Source: Archegozetes longisetosus (lineage: Eukaryota; Arthropoda; Arachnida; Sarcoptiformes; Trhypochthoniidae). From it: 64,000 nucleotides of DNA. The position numbers and the translations under genes were made by a program. This document shows positions 30,901-42,890 of this stretch, piece after piece. The notes beneath the pieces are model-generated. The model was not told the origin of the DNA. It was given only the letters and a program-made list of their open reading frames with translations, and did no database searches. Where the stretch lies: NCBI GenBank assembly GCA_018873245.2, contig JAEMBT020000005.1, positions 4,636,001-4,700,000 of the forward strand, written 5' to 3'. How positions within the stretch are numbered: position 1 is the first letter of the stretch; each line of letters opens with the position of its first letter.

Positions 30901-33900
30901 AAACAAGATGTCTGCCAATAATAATGAAGAGAATAGATTCAAATCAGATAATAGACTTGATATCGTAGGCAAATGTCGGTCTTTGGAAAATCTGGACAAT
31001 CGTAACGAGTCTCCGATTTGGTCGGAATCGTCAGTGAGTCGGTCGCCATCACCGACACATTCAAATGTAATTGAAAACAATAGCTTGAAGGACTCTCCAA
31101 TGAATATTGAAGCGGGTTCTCAGAATAGCGGTAATTCTGCGAGTGCAGCAAAGAGCGTGTTGGTCGGCGGAACATATCGGGGCTGGTCTTCGGAGGCTTC
31201 ATTAATATTATGGCGACGAATGTTAGGTATTTTGGGCAATATCAATAAATTATCGGATCCTCAGATTCACGCACAGGCCATGGAGTGTTTGGTTAAAGTA
31301 GTAGAAGACTTGATTAAAGTTAAAGAAAATTTGGGAATTAGCGTTGACAATCAGGCTGTAGTTGTTCCTTCACTACAGCCTCCGTTGCAATATTTTTCTC
31401 CTTGGCTTTTTAAAGCCACACAACTGCCAAACGAATATAAAGCTGGAAAACTTTTGGCTTATAAGCTCTTGTGTATTATTACTATTAGGAGAAATGAAAT
31501 CGAACCGTCCAAAGAATTTTTATCATTATTTTATTTAACTCTTCGACAAGGATTAATCACATATGATATGGTAATTATTTATTCAATTAAGAAATTATTC
31601 GATTGTTCTTATTCTGTATTGATTGTAGGAAATAACAAGCACTATCATTAAATACTGTGGACCTAAATTTTTTTCCATTGGACTACCTGGTTCTTCATGT
31701 TTGTTATTTGAATTCATAAATGCCGCCAATGCTATCGTTTCATCTCAAGAGAACAAAGTAATTGTTAATTTGTATCAAATGATTTTTATAAAGTGAATGT
31801 AACTGAGAAAACTTTGTCTACCTTAAAGTTACCACGCGGTGAAGCATTACATTTATTGGGATCTCTTACTGGTTTTAGTTCAATTTTTAGCAATATTCTT
31901 GTGTTGCAATCTCGAACACCGCAGCCGAGTTTGATGACATACAAAGATGCAAAGGTATGATCGCAAGTATCCACACAACTATGATTACATTTTACTGTTC
32001 TGTTCATAGGATCATGTTTTGGAAATTATATTGAATGCTAGTAAGAGAGAACAAACAGGTTTAGGTCGTTCTATTGCGTTGAGCAGTTTAGGTATATTTC
32101 TATACCAAGAACTGCAAAACCGAACAAATCACCATCGAATGAAAGAAATAACAAATGTTTTGATTGCTGGAACTCGGGTATGATTTAATTAAGCGATTTA
32201 ACACTGATTTTGCATGCATTTGATTTTTGTTTTTTGCATGTTGTATTATTAAAACCAGGTCTCACTCAAAATACCAAAATTAATTACTAATTCTGAACCT
32301 TCTAAGGTATTACTTTTTATGTTGTTTAAGTTCAACTGACTTTGAATAGTTCTGATTCTCTAAAACCAATCTCTAATCCTGATTATTATTTTGTATTAGT
32401 TTAATAATCGTGTCTTATGTCGCGTTGCGTGCGATATGTTGCGATTGCAATGCGATCACTCGATATACCTGTTGGACAATCATCCAGAGATTCCTAAAAA
32501 GATTATTGAAGGTTTGTGTTCAACCCTAATCAGTCACATATCTTTGGTTCAAAAGCAAAAAATGTATAAGGAATACAAAAATGTAATTGAACTTATTTTC
32601 AACCAATCATTAGCAATTGTTTTGATTGTTTGGAATTTTACAGATTCTGCTGACAATAATGTTTTGTTTGGGTCAGTGGTGTATGTCTGTACCAAAAATA
32701 TTTCTGGAAAGAACCTTAACCTCTGAAAACAATTGTGAATCATTGATGAATTTGGTTTTGCGCTGCTTCTCGTCGATTGCCAATACGGATAACAAGAATA
32801 CGAAATCGTTTCATTCACCGACTACTACTAATGAACAAGAAATCGATTATACCATTTATGCCGACAATTCTCCAGATTCAGGAATAAGTCCTAATTCTTC
32901 TCCGCGCAAAAAAGTCAATAATAGTGAAACTAGGGAACAAATGACAAGACCAGAAATGAATATGACATCAGAGTCAAGAGAAGACAGCGATGCGAATGCG
33001 ATCCGTTTAGCCGCAAACCTAATGATAGGTCATTTCATGAACTATTTGGGACACTTTCCGCAATATGGTGTGGGCGCGTCTCGACTCAGTTGTCTGATCA
33101 ATGAAAACGACGACAATCTAAGAGTCTCAAACAGTGATACTTTCGATCTAGAAGTACTCAACGCTCCGAATGTACTGTTTTTTCTTGTCAACAATTCAAG
33201 TATAGTCTCATTTATTGAATTACCTGAAGAAAGCAGTAGAAAGGAAGCAAATTCAACGCTTTGTCTTTGCAAAACACCGGTTCGGATGATTGTCAGGAAT
33301 CTTTTGGGAAAGTTTTCGTGGGATTGTACACAAATACACTCAAATAATAAACATAAATTAAACATAAATAATAATAAATTATTGTCATTGGAATACGAGA
33401 GTGAACAGAGACATCAAAATAGATATATTTACACAGACTATGACGAAAGCACTAAGACTTCGACAAAAACAGATGACTTGGAATCACTTATTCAACACTT
33501 GATGAATACAAGTCCGGAGTGTATTAATTTTCGTGATGGCGTTAATACTAATTCATTCAATATGCTTCCTGAAGCTTCAGACATGATCGCATTACTAACT
33601 AATCAACATTTTCAAGAGAGTCAATATGTTGAGGAACATTCTTCTAAAAAATTGTCCCCAAAAATCGAAGTCGATTCTCAAACGTCTTCCATATTCCAAG
33701 TCGCAAACGTTCAGTCGGCGTTTCAACATTGTCGTCAACTCATCGATCAAATGGGTTTCTTATTCTGGGAGAAACGCAATCGAATCGATCTATTGGCCAA
33801 AAATCAAAATTTCGTCAGAGAAATCAGAAACTTGGACAATCAAAAATGTCGCGAAACGCACAAAATCGCTGTTATTTATGTGGCGAAAGATCAAGAGGAC

Positions 33901-34698
33901 AAAGACTCGATTTTGTTGAACCGTTCAGGGAGTAAAGCGTTCGAAGAGTTCGTGTCAGGTCTCGGTTGGGAAGTCAATCTGGAGGCACATCTAGGCTTTA
34001 GAGGCGGTTTACAGCAAAATAAGAGCACTGGCAAATCCGCTCCTTATTTCGCCAACTCCTTCATGGAAGTCATTTTTCACGTTTCCACAAGAATTTCGGA
34101 CCCAGAAGACGAACAGATTTTGACTAAAAAGATGCGACACTTAGGAAACGATGAAATCCATATCGTCTGGTCGGAACACACGAGAGATTATAGACGAGGA
34201 ATAATTCCGACAGAGTTTTGTGATGCCTTAATAGTTATTTATCCGTTGATTGCATATCAAAATCTATATTATATACAGATTTCGAGAAAACCTGAAGTTC
34301 CATTTTTTGGGCCATTATTTAATGGTGCAGTTGTACATAAAGACATGCTTTCAGGATTAGTTCGCGCCACAGCCATTAATGCCAGTCGAGCCAAACGAAT
34401 GCATATTCCATATTATCTCCATTTCTTTGAAGAGCGTTCTCGCTCTATTGAAGCCGTTGTCAACAACTGTAGAGAACAGACTTGTTTCGAAGATTTTGCA
34501 GCTAAAATATATTCACCCAAAGAGTTGGACGGATCGCGACCTTTGTCTGGTTTGTCGACTGGAATCGATTCAGTGTCAATCTCTTCAAGTATTAATAATT
34601 CGATTAGTTATGGTGATGGGCAACAAAGCCCTCAACGACGAAATCGACCGTCAAGTCTGACTAATTCAGAGCATCGAACCAGTTTGAAAAATAACTGA
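27980..34698 (+). CDS. RALGAPA1: Ral GTPase-activating protein, catalytic alpha subunit
   Basis: Thirteen exons can be chained in phase: 27,980-28,085; 28,370-28,480; 28,541-28,590; 28,679-28,780; 28,856-30,036; 30,107-30,218; 30,425-31,570; 31,629-31,757; 31,808-31,954; 32,010-32,177; 32,259-32,306; 32,400-32,582; 32,644-34,698. They give 1845 residues (human about 2036). Similarity to RALGAPA runs end to end, from KKQQIDCRKSLQKFLDIKRD through MDKLAWEQ, WIKANLNVYVSISLWEKF and RRMLGILGNINKLSDPQIHA to the RapGAP domain at about residues 1570-1740. That domain has HLGNDEIHIVWSEHTRDY, including the Asn that acts as the catalytic thumb, and KPEVPFFGPLFNGA. It inactivates RalA/RalB with the beta subunit, downstream of insulin/Akt and mTORC1 signalling. 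The start of exon 9 (31,808) is the least certain junction. Confidence 0.95.
28200..28335. repeat. TTGGTTAATTTT tandem repeat in RALGAPA intron 1
   Basis: Roughly a dozen imperfect 10-12 bp units of GGTTAATTTTT fill most of the first intron. Confidence 0.8.
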
Positions 34699-34750
34699 TC
34701 CCATTCTCTTAAAATTTTTCTATTTGTTAATTTATTTGTTTAAATTGATA

Positions 34751-34756
34751 AATAAA
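34751..34756 (+). terminator. Polyadenylation signal of RALGAPA
   Basis: AATAAA lies 53 bp after the stop codon at 34,698, the first such motif downstream. Confidence 0.55.
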
Positions 34757-35723
34757 TTTGAAAACTGTTATCTCTACTTAAGAACAAAGTATTTATCAGT
34801 TTCTCTCATCTTTCATGAGGTCTAGTTTTGAAAAACATATTTAAAAATATATTTTATGGCAATATGAAAATAAAGTTAATCGTTTAAGTTTAATTCCTTA
34901 ATGAACTTTTTTTATTCTTTTATTAAGAGTTGTTTTTCGACCTTGTGTTCAAAATCAGAGTTCGTTTTAGAATTACCTTAATTTCAAGACTATATTCGGA
35001 CCTAATCATTAATGATTGCTCTTAAAAATAAAAAATGCTCCCTAACGAAGACTCTCAAGCAATATTTGTTGTGTACTTATGAAATTGATTTCAAGCTTTA
35101 GTGTACACTATAGAAAGTGCTTACTTTAGGGCATTTTGAGGAATGCATTAATTAAAATAACTCGATATAATGACAAGTTTTATGATCAATTATTTGTTAC
35201 ATTTGGCCCCACGTTTTTATTTGATTTGGGGTTAAGATGATTGAGCTTTGGTTTGAATAGAGTGAGCAGATGTTCAGAACAAAGATAACCGAAGAGGAGA
35301 GTGAGAGTAAATGAGAGCGAGAATAGTACGCATAATATGCAGATTTGGGCGTTTAGTGATATTTAAGTCAAATTATATTAAAGCTTTTGTGCTGCATCGC
35401 GCACTCTAAGACAATTTAGATTAGGTTTAATGGCTTTAATAACCACTATAAAAATCTAAAGGGCTATAAATGAATAAACTCTTATGGATTTAATCAGAAA
35501 TTAGTCTCAAACCTGCTAAAACTGATCCCAACATTGTAGACAGTTCTGATGTCAATAGAAATTGAGAACATGTTCAAAAAACCACACAAATATTGTTTCG
35601 AAAACAAGAATATCACTAATCGAAGGGCGATTTGACCAGAAATGACTTTATTGTGTGAAGTGCTAGTTTGAAGTCTCTCACAATCTGAGGACGTGATTGT
35701 GATGTGTGGGGATATGGGTATGT

Positions 35724-35727
<4 letters not shown>

Positions 35728-35762
<35 letters not shown>
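35728..35762. repeat. (GA)n microsatellite
   Basis: An uninterrupted GA dinucleotide run of about 17 units. Confidence 0.95.
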
Positions 35763-35767
<5 letters not shown>

Positions 35768-36417
35768 TCGCATTAGGAACGCGCCACAAGTTGTCAACTC
35801 TCCAGTCGCAATATTATCACTGATTTTAGACATCTGTTCGACTCTAATAGGTTTTGCTTATAATAACACAATTAGGTTTTGTATTATTCTAGATGTACAA
35901 TCAAGTTATGCGAAGATAATTATTTTTTTATTCTTCATCAAAATTATCCCCTAAATCGTTATTTATAGCCTAAATTTCGACAAAATTAGTATCATTAAAC
36001 TCACAAAATAGGAAATTCTTTAGATCTTTCAATATTTCAATGTTTCGAAATGAAATATTTTCAGACATGAATTGATATTAAAAAGATTTAGAATTTTATG
36101 AAATAAATTCCTATTTGATAAATGCATATTAAAGGTATGGATGTTTGAAGAGTTGACTTCCTGTCACAAAGTTTTGAACTTAGTTGGAACAAGAATGTTG
36201 AATTTGCATAGAATGAGAATAAGAATGAGAATAAGAATGTTCAATTATTGTTTTGAATAGAAGAAAATAACCTAATTTTTAAGTTATGAAGCTATAACTT
36301 TTGGAATGTCACTATACTTTTGATAGAATAAAATCGATTTCATTTTGTCTCGTGCTATAGCATGCAAAAAGTTATAAGTTGTTTAGTATGTATAAAAGTT
36401 AAAAGTATAAAGAAATG

Positions 36418-36419
<2 letters not shown>

Positions 36420-36486
<67 letters not shown>
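36420..36486. repeat. (AG)n microsatellite
   Basis: An uninterrupted AG dinucleotide run of about 33 units. Confidence 0.95.
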
Positions 36487-36489
<3 letters not shown>

Positions 36490-38215
36490 ACAAGTAAAAT
36501 AGGAAACGATTATAGATTATATGAAACAAATATTTGTTAGATATGAGGCATTAATCATATAAATGAGTTATAGTGTTTGATGAATAAAAGAAGCTTTGGT
36601 TGAAGTAATTTATAGTTGAGTATCAAATGCATATTTGACAAATTATTTGGCAATAAGTTTTGTCACATTTTCATTATCTGTTCGGGAATCATAATTCAAA
36701 AATAGGTATTAAATGGTCACCGCTAATGGCTCAATGAAAGCACAGTGAGATTGTGTTGAAAAATGAAAGACTATTTTGATCGATTCAAGTCAAATGAAGT
36801 TAAGGGCGAGTATTGATGCGTACGTAGGGAGTAGTAGTACAAGTGAAGTACTAGAGATATAAGAGATATAAGAGATATTAGACATACTATATTAGAGACA
36901 TTAGACATAGTGTATTAGACCTGTTACTTCAGAATTACATTACTCTACTTATAAAACCTGTTACTTCATCACAATATATGGTATAAGTTAATTCTCTGTT
37001 GTAATAATCAACTATGACTTCCTCCCCTATGCAATACGACTGCTATGGTATTAAATATATTTAAGATGCATATACTCAGTTACTGTTACCACAGTATTGC
37101 TGTAGGCATTCCTCTAATGATATACTTATTGATTTGTTTTAATAGGATATTGAAAAGCGTATGAATAAAAATAATAATAAATTCAATTATAAAGTGATGT
37201 ACCTGTGATATACCCGCGATATACCTGTGTAGTACTTTATTACTAAGAGTACTGTATTGCGATTATTACGGATGTAATTTATGTCTCAAACTCTATATCT
37301 AAACTATTTTAATGTTGTTTTAAATATCAGAAGACTCATCAAAACGTCAATGTAGGTCCTTTTGCGTAACATCAAATCAACTAAATATAGCCCAATTATG
37401 GCTAATTTAGTAGTATGAATTATGTAAAATCAATTTAGTTATAATAAAATGTCAAATGAATGAAATATAGTGAATAACCTTTCTACTACTAATACAAACA
37501 ATTAAAGTTCAAATAGTTAGCTAAGTTTGTTGAGAAGACAGCTAGATCTGGTTTTAGACATTTCTAGTTTGATCAACAATTGTGTCATTCTCCGTGTCAT
37601 ACATTTGTTGCATCAAAACTTCTCTAATACTTTTCTGAAGTCTTTTTCAACAATAGAAGGTTTTGGATGAAAATGAGTTAACAAAGTTTTAGATATAAAA
37701 TTGACACTAAACTTGTAAGACCTAGACTTTAAACTGAATACATAGTCAGCATGCATATTAACTGAACACATAGTTCATTTTTAGATGTGTCGATTATTGA
37801 CCAACAAAACGATTAAATAAGACTAAAAGAAAAATAGTTTCAATTAAATAAGTTTTGTTTTGTTCACTTAGAAATAGTTGAGATTGGATGGAAAGGCATT
37901 GAGATCAATAGTAGTCTAGATATACGTTATTCATTAAATTATTACTCTTATTGCTTAATAATAGTAATGAAGGTATAAATAGGCAGAAATTTGATGCTTA
38001 GATGTATTCTGATATTCTAATTGATTTTCAAAGTTCATGTTTAGGTTGGCTAATGACTGCATAGCTGTACAGAAGTAAGTTTAGGAAAAGGAGTATCACA
38101 TTTCTATGCATGTAAGAGACAGTAGATTTAGTAAAGATATTGGTTCTGTTGCGCTATTAAGCTCAAGATTCTGTTTCAGCCCAACTTGATTTTAGTGTTG
38201 AATATAAAATAAAGC

Positions 38216-38410
38216 TGATTAGGTTGTGGAATAGTATCCTAAGCGAGCTGATCAGACAGTGGAATAGTATCCTAAGAGAGTTGATCAGGCATTGGAATAG
38301 TATCCTAAGTGAATTGATCAGACAGTAGAATAGTACTGAAAACCAACTGATCAGGCAGTGGAATAGTATCCAAAGCTCAATGATCAAGCAGTGGAATAGT
38401 ATCGAAAGCT
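38216..38410. repeat. About 33 bp minisatellite
   Basis: Six units of GTGGAATAGTATCCTAAG followed by a variable part and CTGATCAGGCA, with substitutions between copies. Confidence 0.85.
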
Positions 38411-40087
38411 TGCTTTTGCGTGACTACTTATATCAATTTAACTCTCCTTTTGCGTGTTGTAAGAAGACTATTAGACTAGTATTGACCATCAACATAATAC
38501 GCCCAAACTATCGCTATCTAAAGCCCTTTTATATTCAACTCTATTTCTGCTAACATTTCATTCCCCAACAAGAATACACAAAGACTTCTTTCTGCTGATA
38601 ATTTCAGTAAATATCATATGAGAGTTAGTCTGAGTTAGGTTTATGATGACGACACGCATTGGTATTCATCGATACTCCATATCCTTATGGATAATACTTT
38701 AGATCATTATTATAAGTATAGTTCATATAAGGTATGATAAGGTATGACTGATATAAGCATAGTTCATATGAGGTATAACTGATATAAGGTATAACTGAAA
38801 TAAGTATAGCTCATAAGCTAATACATGTTTATGACAAAGTTGACCTTTTATCTTACTATCAAAACCACCATAAGTTGCTGAGCAACTACTCCAAATTAAT
38901 TTTAATCTTAGATAGTAATCCGTCTTAATTTATCATTACTTCTCTATACTTAATCACGACTGAAAATGGATTTTATTAAATTCTATTGTCAATTAGAAAA
39001 TACCTTCTCTCGACTCGGTTCTAGAAACGAGAATGCTTAATAATTGTATGTACTTAACAATTGTATAATTCTGGAATCTAATTCAATTCAAATTATCTGA
39101 TCACATCATCATATAGTAACCTAATGTTCAATTAAATTATCTGATCATACCAGAATATGGTATCCTAATCTCCAATTAACTCTAGAATGTAAACATCTTT
39201 GTTTTTAAATTAATCTTTTAATAATATAGTTATTATGGGTTAGAGTTAGTACAGAATGTGCTTTCAGTACATATAGTGATTGTTTTATTATAATATAGAA
39301 ATATAATAAGAAATTCAATGTGAGTCAAGAAAAACATTAACTCTATAGAAATTACATTATGTGTCACTTCTGAAGACAACATTCTTGAACAGTCAACTTA
39401 TTTGAATTTACAATCTTTCCGCTTCTTATCCACATTCAATTCTCAATAAGAATTTGGCTATTCGTTAATCAAATTCTAATAGTCAGCTGCTGTTCAGTTG
39501 CTATCGATTCGTAATTTTAGATAATTAACAATTAATTTTAACATTGGTTTCAGAAATGATTCATTTACAGAATATTTATAGAAATTTAGTGAAAATCTTT
39601 TAAAGCTTTGATAATATAGTTAATGAAATAGTTTTGAAAATAAGTTTTGAAAATCAATTTTGAAAATAAGTTTCCAAATAGCTTTGATAATAAGTTTCAA
39701 AAAGCATTAAAAGGCACAGTAATCAAAGTTACAATAAACTGCTTTATCTCTGGTTAGTTGAAAAATACTTCAGATATTATAGCGAAGGGACTATTAGTGA
39801 AGAGAATATTTATAGCATAAGCATTGATATGAGGAAAGGTAACTATTGTTTGAAATTTGAATACATTATCAATGAGTAAAAGCAAGTCTCCAGTCTTCAA
39901 GCAAATTAAACAAAACAAGAAATTCAATAACTCCTACTTAGCTTCAACTAGAATAACTTTAAGATTTTAAACTTCTACTTACGTTTATGACTAGCTATTT
40001 GATTTACTGATTAGATTTAATTGCAAGTTTATTGGTATTAAAAATAATGCTAAATATTTTAGATGGACTTAGTTATTATGTTAACTA

Positions 40088-40160
40088 AATATAACTAAAT
40101 GTAACTAAATACAACTAAATATAACTAAATACAACTAAATGTAATAAATGTAATAAAAAT
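40088..40160. repeat. AACTAAATAT decamer repeat
   Basis: About six to seven units alternating AACTAAATAT, AACTAAATGT and AACTAAATAC. Confidence 0.85.
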
Positions 40161-40357
40161 TAGGTATCATCTAAAAATGACCAAACATATAGGAAATGAC
40201 TAGTACTCAATACGTGCTTATTTTAACAGATTCTAACATATATGACTAGTGTTAACATTGCTATCAGTTTACATAATTTCAAATTAAAGATCATGAATGA
40301 CTAGTAATGACTATTCAATAGAAACATATTCAACAAAATATCAACGTTTGTGTTAGT

Positions 40358-42270
40358 TCAGGTCGAGACGGGACGTATGGACTGTACCATAGCCTGACTA
40401 TCAATGGCTGAATGGTATTTATTGATATGTACTGTAAGCTCAGTTCCGGTACAGAAAATGTTTGGACAGTATTTGCAGCTGAAAGTTTGGTTTGTGTGCA
40501 CAGATTTATAGTGCAATTCTAACGACAGTTCATTATTCAATATAATCTTACATATCAAACATCTATATTTACTCAACTCATCTCTTATTACTTGATTATT
40601 TTTCAATTTCTTGTTGATTGATATCGAAAAATCCACTACTTTTTGATTGCTTTTATACGAATTCGTATCTAACGGAAAGTTTGCTTCTGTCGGCTTATTA
40701 TTCTCATTGTCAACGTTGTGCAGAGTAAGCAAATGTTTCTTCAGGTATGCATTCCTGCGGAACTTTTTCCGACAATACTCACACTCGAATTGGCCATCAG
40801 CACTTTCCTGATTGTTTAAAGTTGTTTCTCCGAGAGTAGTAGAGTTTGTCTCCAGAGAGGAATTACTTAAATTCGTGTTATTAGAGTCGTGATGAATGGT
40901 CGCAGTGCCAGTCACTAAGACCTTTGTTTTCTTGTTATTTTCGGAGTTGGTATTACGGGGTTTATGCCATCTTCTATGGGAGGCTAGATTTGCGGGACAG
41001 TTGAAGACTTTATCACATTCCGGACACCGATATTCGACGTGAACAATTCTCGTGCATCTGTGCTGCGCTAATCCAAACGCGTCATTATATCTCTCTTTGC
41101 AAAGCGCGCAAATATAATCACCGATTTTGTTCTCGATCTTCGCGATCTCTGCTCGAGCCTCTTCTGTAATCACCACTACGTTCAGACTCGGGTCAATATC
41201 ACCTGAACGCCGAACACACGAAGGATGAGTTGTGAAGTCATCCTCACTGTCCGAATCTCTTATGAATGTGCCGGAAACCGGAGATGATTTATGTTCGTCG
41301 AAATTTAGTTTTCGAACCGCTTTATGTCTTTTTAATGGTTTCGATTGTGTCTCGATTGAATGACGCTTTTTTGAAGTGGTCAACGATGAGGTTTGGATAT
41401 TATTTGGCGGACACGAGACTAGAGCTGATATGTTTCGTTGATATGAAGAAGGGGCTGATGATGGGATTCGGTTGGGGAAATGAAATATAAAACTCGGACA
41501 TCTGAGGTCAAGAGCAGAAGGACTCTCTTCGCATTTATAGGTAGGAGTCGGCGGAGTTTTGCGTTCTGACGGCGAAATTGCTGTTTTTGTTAATGCAAGC
41601 GGCACTTCTTGTGGCAACTATCAATAAGCAATAAAATAAATTGCTAATAACTTTATCAAAATCTATTTGGGGAGTTATATGGCTCAAGAGTTGATATAAT
41701 GCAATGCAATTGAGAATTGGTAGAAAAAAGATTAATTAAATGTAAATAAATAGATAATAAATGATTTAATGTGAGAGTAGTAGAAAGTATATGATAGCAC
41801 TCTTCGAGTATATGATAATATGTAGAATAATACATCTTAATGCCTAACGGTCACGAATTTCTGAGAAAATAAGATTAATAATCTGATAGCGTGTGAAATA
41901 TGCATTTCGATATTAGTCGATATGATTACATTGCATCGGACTCTCAAATGCAACAATTCATGTGTAGACTTACCTCTCCACTCGATAATCGTTGGCTGTA
42001 CGACAATAGATCTGGTGACAGTGCTAAAGGAACCAACGGATGTGATGATTGATTACTAATTGAAATAGGCGACGGAATGCTTCTTATTGAAGCTCCTTCT
42101 TGTTCTGATGAACTCGAATCTGACCGATCTTCATCTGAGTAACGGTACATAAGTGGACGTGACGTTAAAGGCAGTGGCACACAGTTTGTGTGCTCTAAAC
42201 TTTGAGAAGTTGGCGAACAATCAGTTGGCAACTGATTGGAATAGCGCTTGACTAGAAATCCACGAGGCAT
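40358..42270 (-). CDS. INSM1: INSM/nerfin-type SNAG zinc-finger transcription factor
   Basis: Two exons, 42,270-41,974 and 41,617-40,358, in phase 0 across a 356 bp intron, give 518 residues. The start chosen is the second of two adjacent ATGs, which puts the SNAG repressor motif MPRGFLVKR at the extreme N-terminus, as in INSM1. After a Ser/Pro-rich middle come five C2H2 fingers. Fingers 1-2 are at about residues 267-317 (YICALCKERYNDAFGLAQH; YRCPECDKVFNCPANLASHR; RRWHKPR). Finger 3 is at about 375 (FECEYCRKKFRRNAYLKKH). Fingers 4-5 are near 450-500 (FSCKYCPNIF; LTVHINKYH). This is the insulinoma-associated/nerfin-1/EGL-46 family of neuroendocrine and neuronal differentiation repressors. SNAG is expected to recruit LSD1-type corepressors. 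The surrounding large non-coding DNA fits a developmentally controlled gene. Confidence 0.93.
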
Positions 42271-42739
42271 CACTTGATCCTTTACAAAGATTACTCTTCA
42301 CAAAGACTACTCTTCACAGACTATTCTTCACGGACTAGACTAGAATTTCATATCCACTCTAAATGGACGGCAACTTTTTCTTAGTTTCTATTCAATCTCT
42401 TTCAATTATAACTTTTTTTGCAATCACTTCATCGCTTCTGATCACTGTTAGGAACCGTTGATTTGGACACAGTTCTTTAAAAACTTTGTTGACTTTGGTG
42501 GTGATAGGCATAAAAAATAAAATTGAAATCACATTTAGTGATATAGACAAAAGTTCAGTATAAACGTTATATACAATAAGGGAGAGAAATAAGTTTGAGT
42601 AGACATTAATTGAGTTGACATGAGTTGGAAACTGTGTTATATTGGCTTAGGTATCGGTTAGTGCTATTACTTTGTTAGGAGAACGCACGCGTTTTTCCCA
42701 TCTCTTCCTAACTAGTCTTCCATCACAACGAACCGCCTT

Positions 42740-42890
42740 TTGTTAATGTACCAGAAACTGGCAAAGCTTATCATATACCGAAGCATTACTGATGGACTGT
42801 AGCGAGTCAGGGATGCCGTAGGATGTATGCGACCCTCTAAGCCCGGCCCACGAAAAGTTTGAGCTTTTCGAGTGTTGCATAAACGGATTT
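42740..42890. other. GC-rich island with hairpin, possible structured RNA
   Basis: About 150 bp stands out by base composition (GCGAGTCAGGGATGCCG, GCGACCCTCTAAGCCCGGCC). It ends in a stem CGAAAAG-TTTGAG-CTTTTCG at about 42,851-42,870. It is open on the minus strand for about 60 codons (HPTASLTRYSPSVMLRYM). It matches no RNA class I can name from the sequence. Confidence 0.3.

Larger units (their letters stand above)
34757..40357. other. 5.6 kb gene-free region downstream of RALGAPA and INSM
   Basis: No conserved coding frame is seen on either strand. It contains two GA microsatellites (35,728 and 36,420), a 33 bp minisatellite (38,216), GATATAAGG/TATAACT repeats (38,700-38,820) and an AACTAAATAT decamer repeat (40,088-40,160). 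It probably includes the 3' UTR and regulatory DNA of the INSM-type gene, whose developmental relatives have large control regions. Confidence 0.5.

Noticed and set aside
32583..32643. Read-through of exon 12 to the open frame ending at 32,726
   Set aside because: Similarity to RALGAPA requires splicing from 32,582 to 32,644; the read-through codes unrelated residues and then stops.
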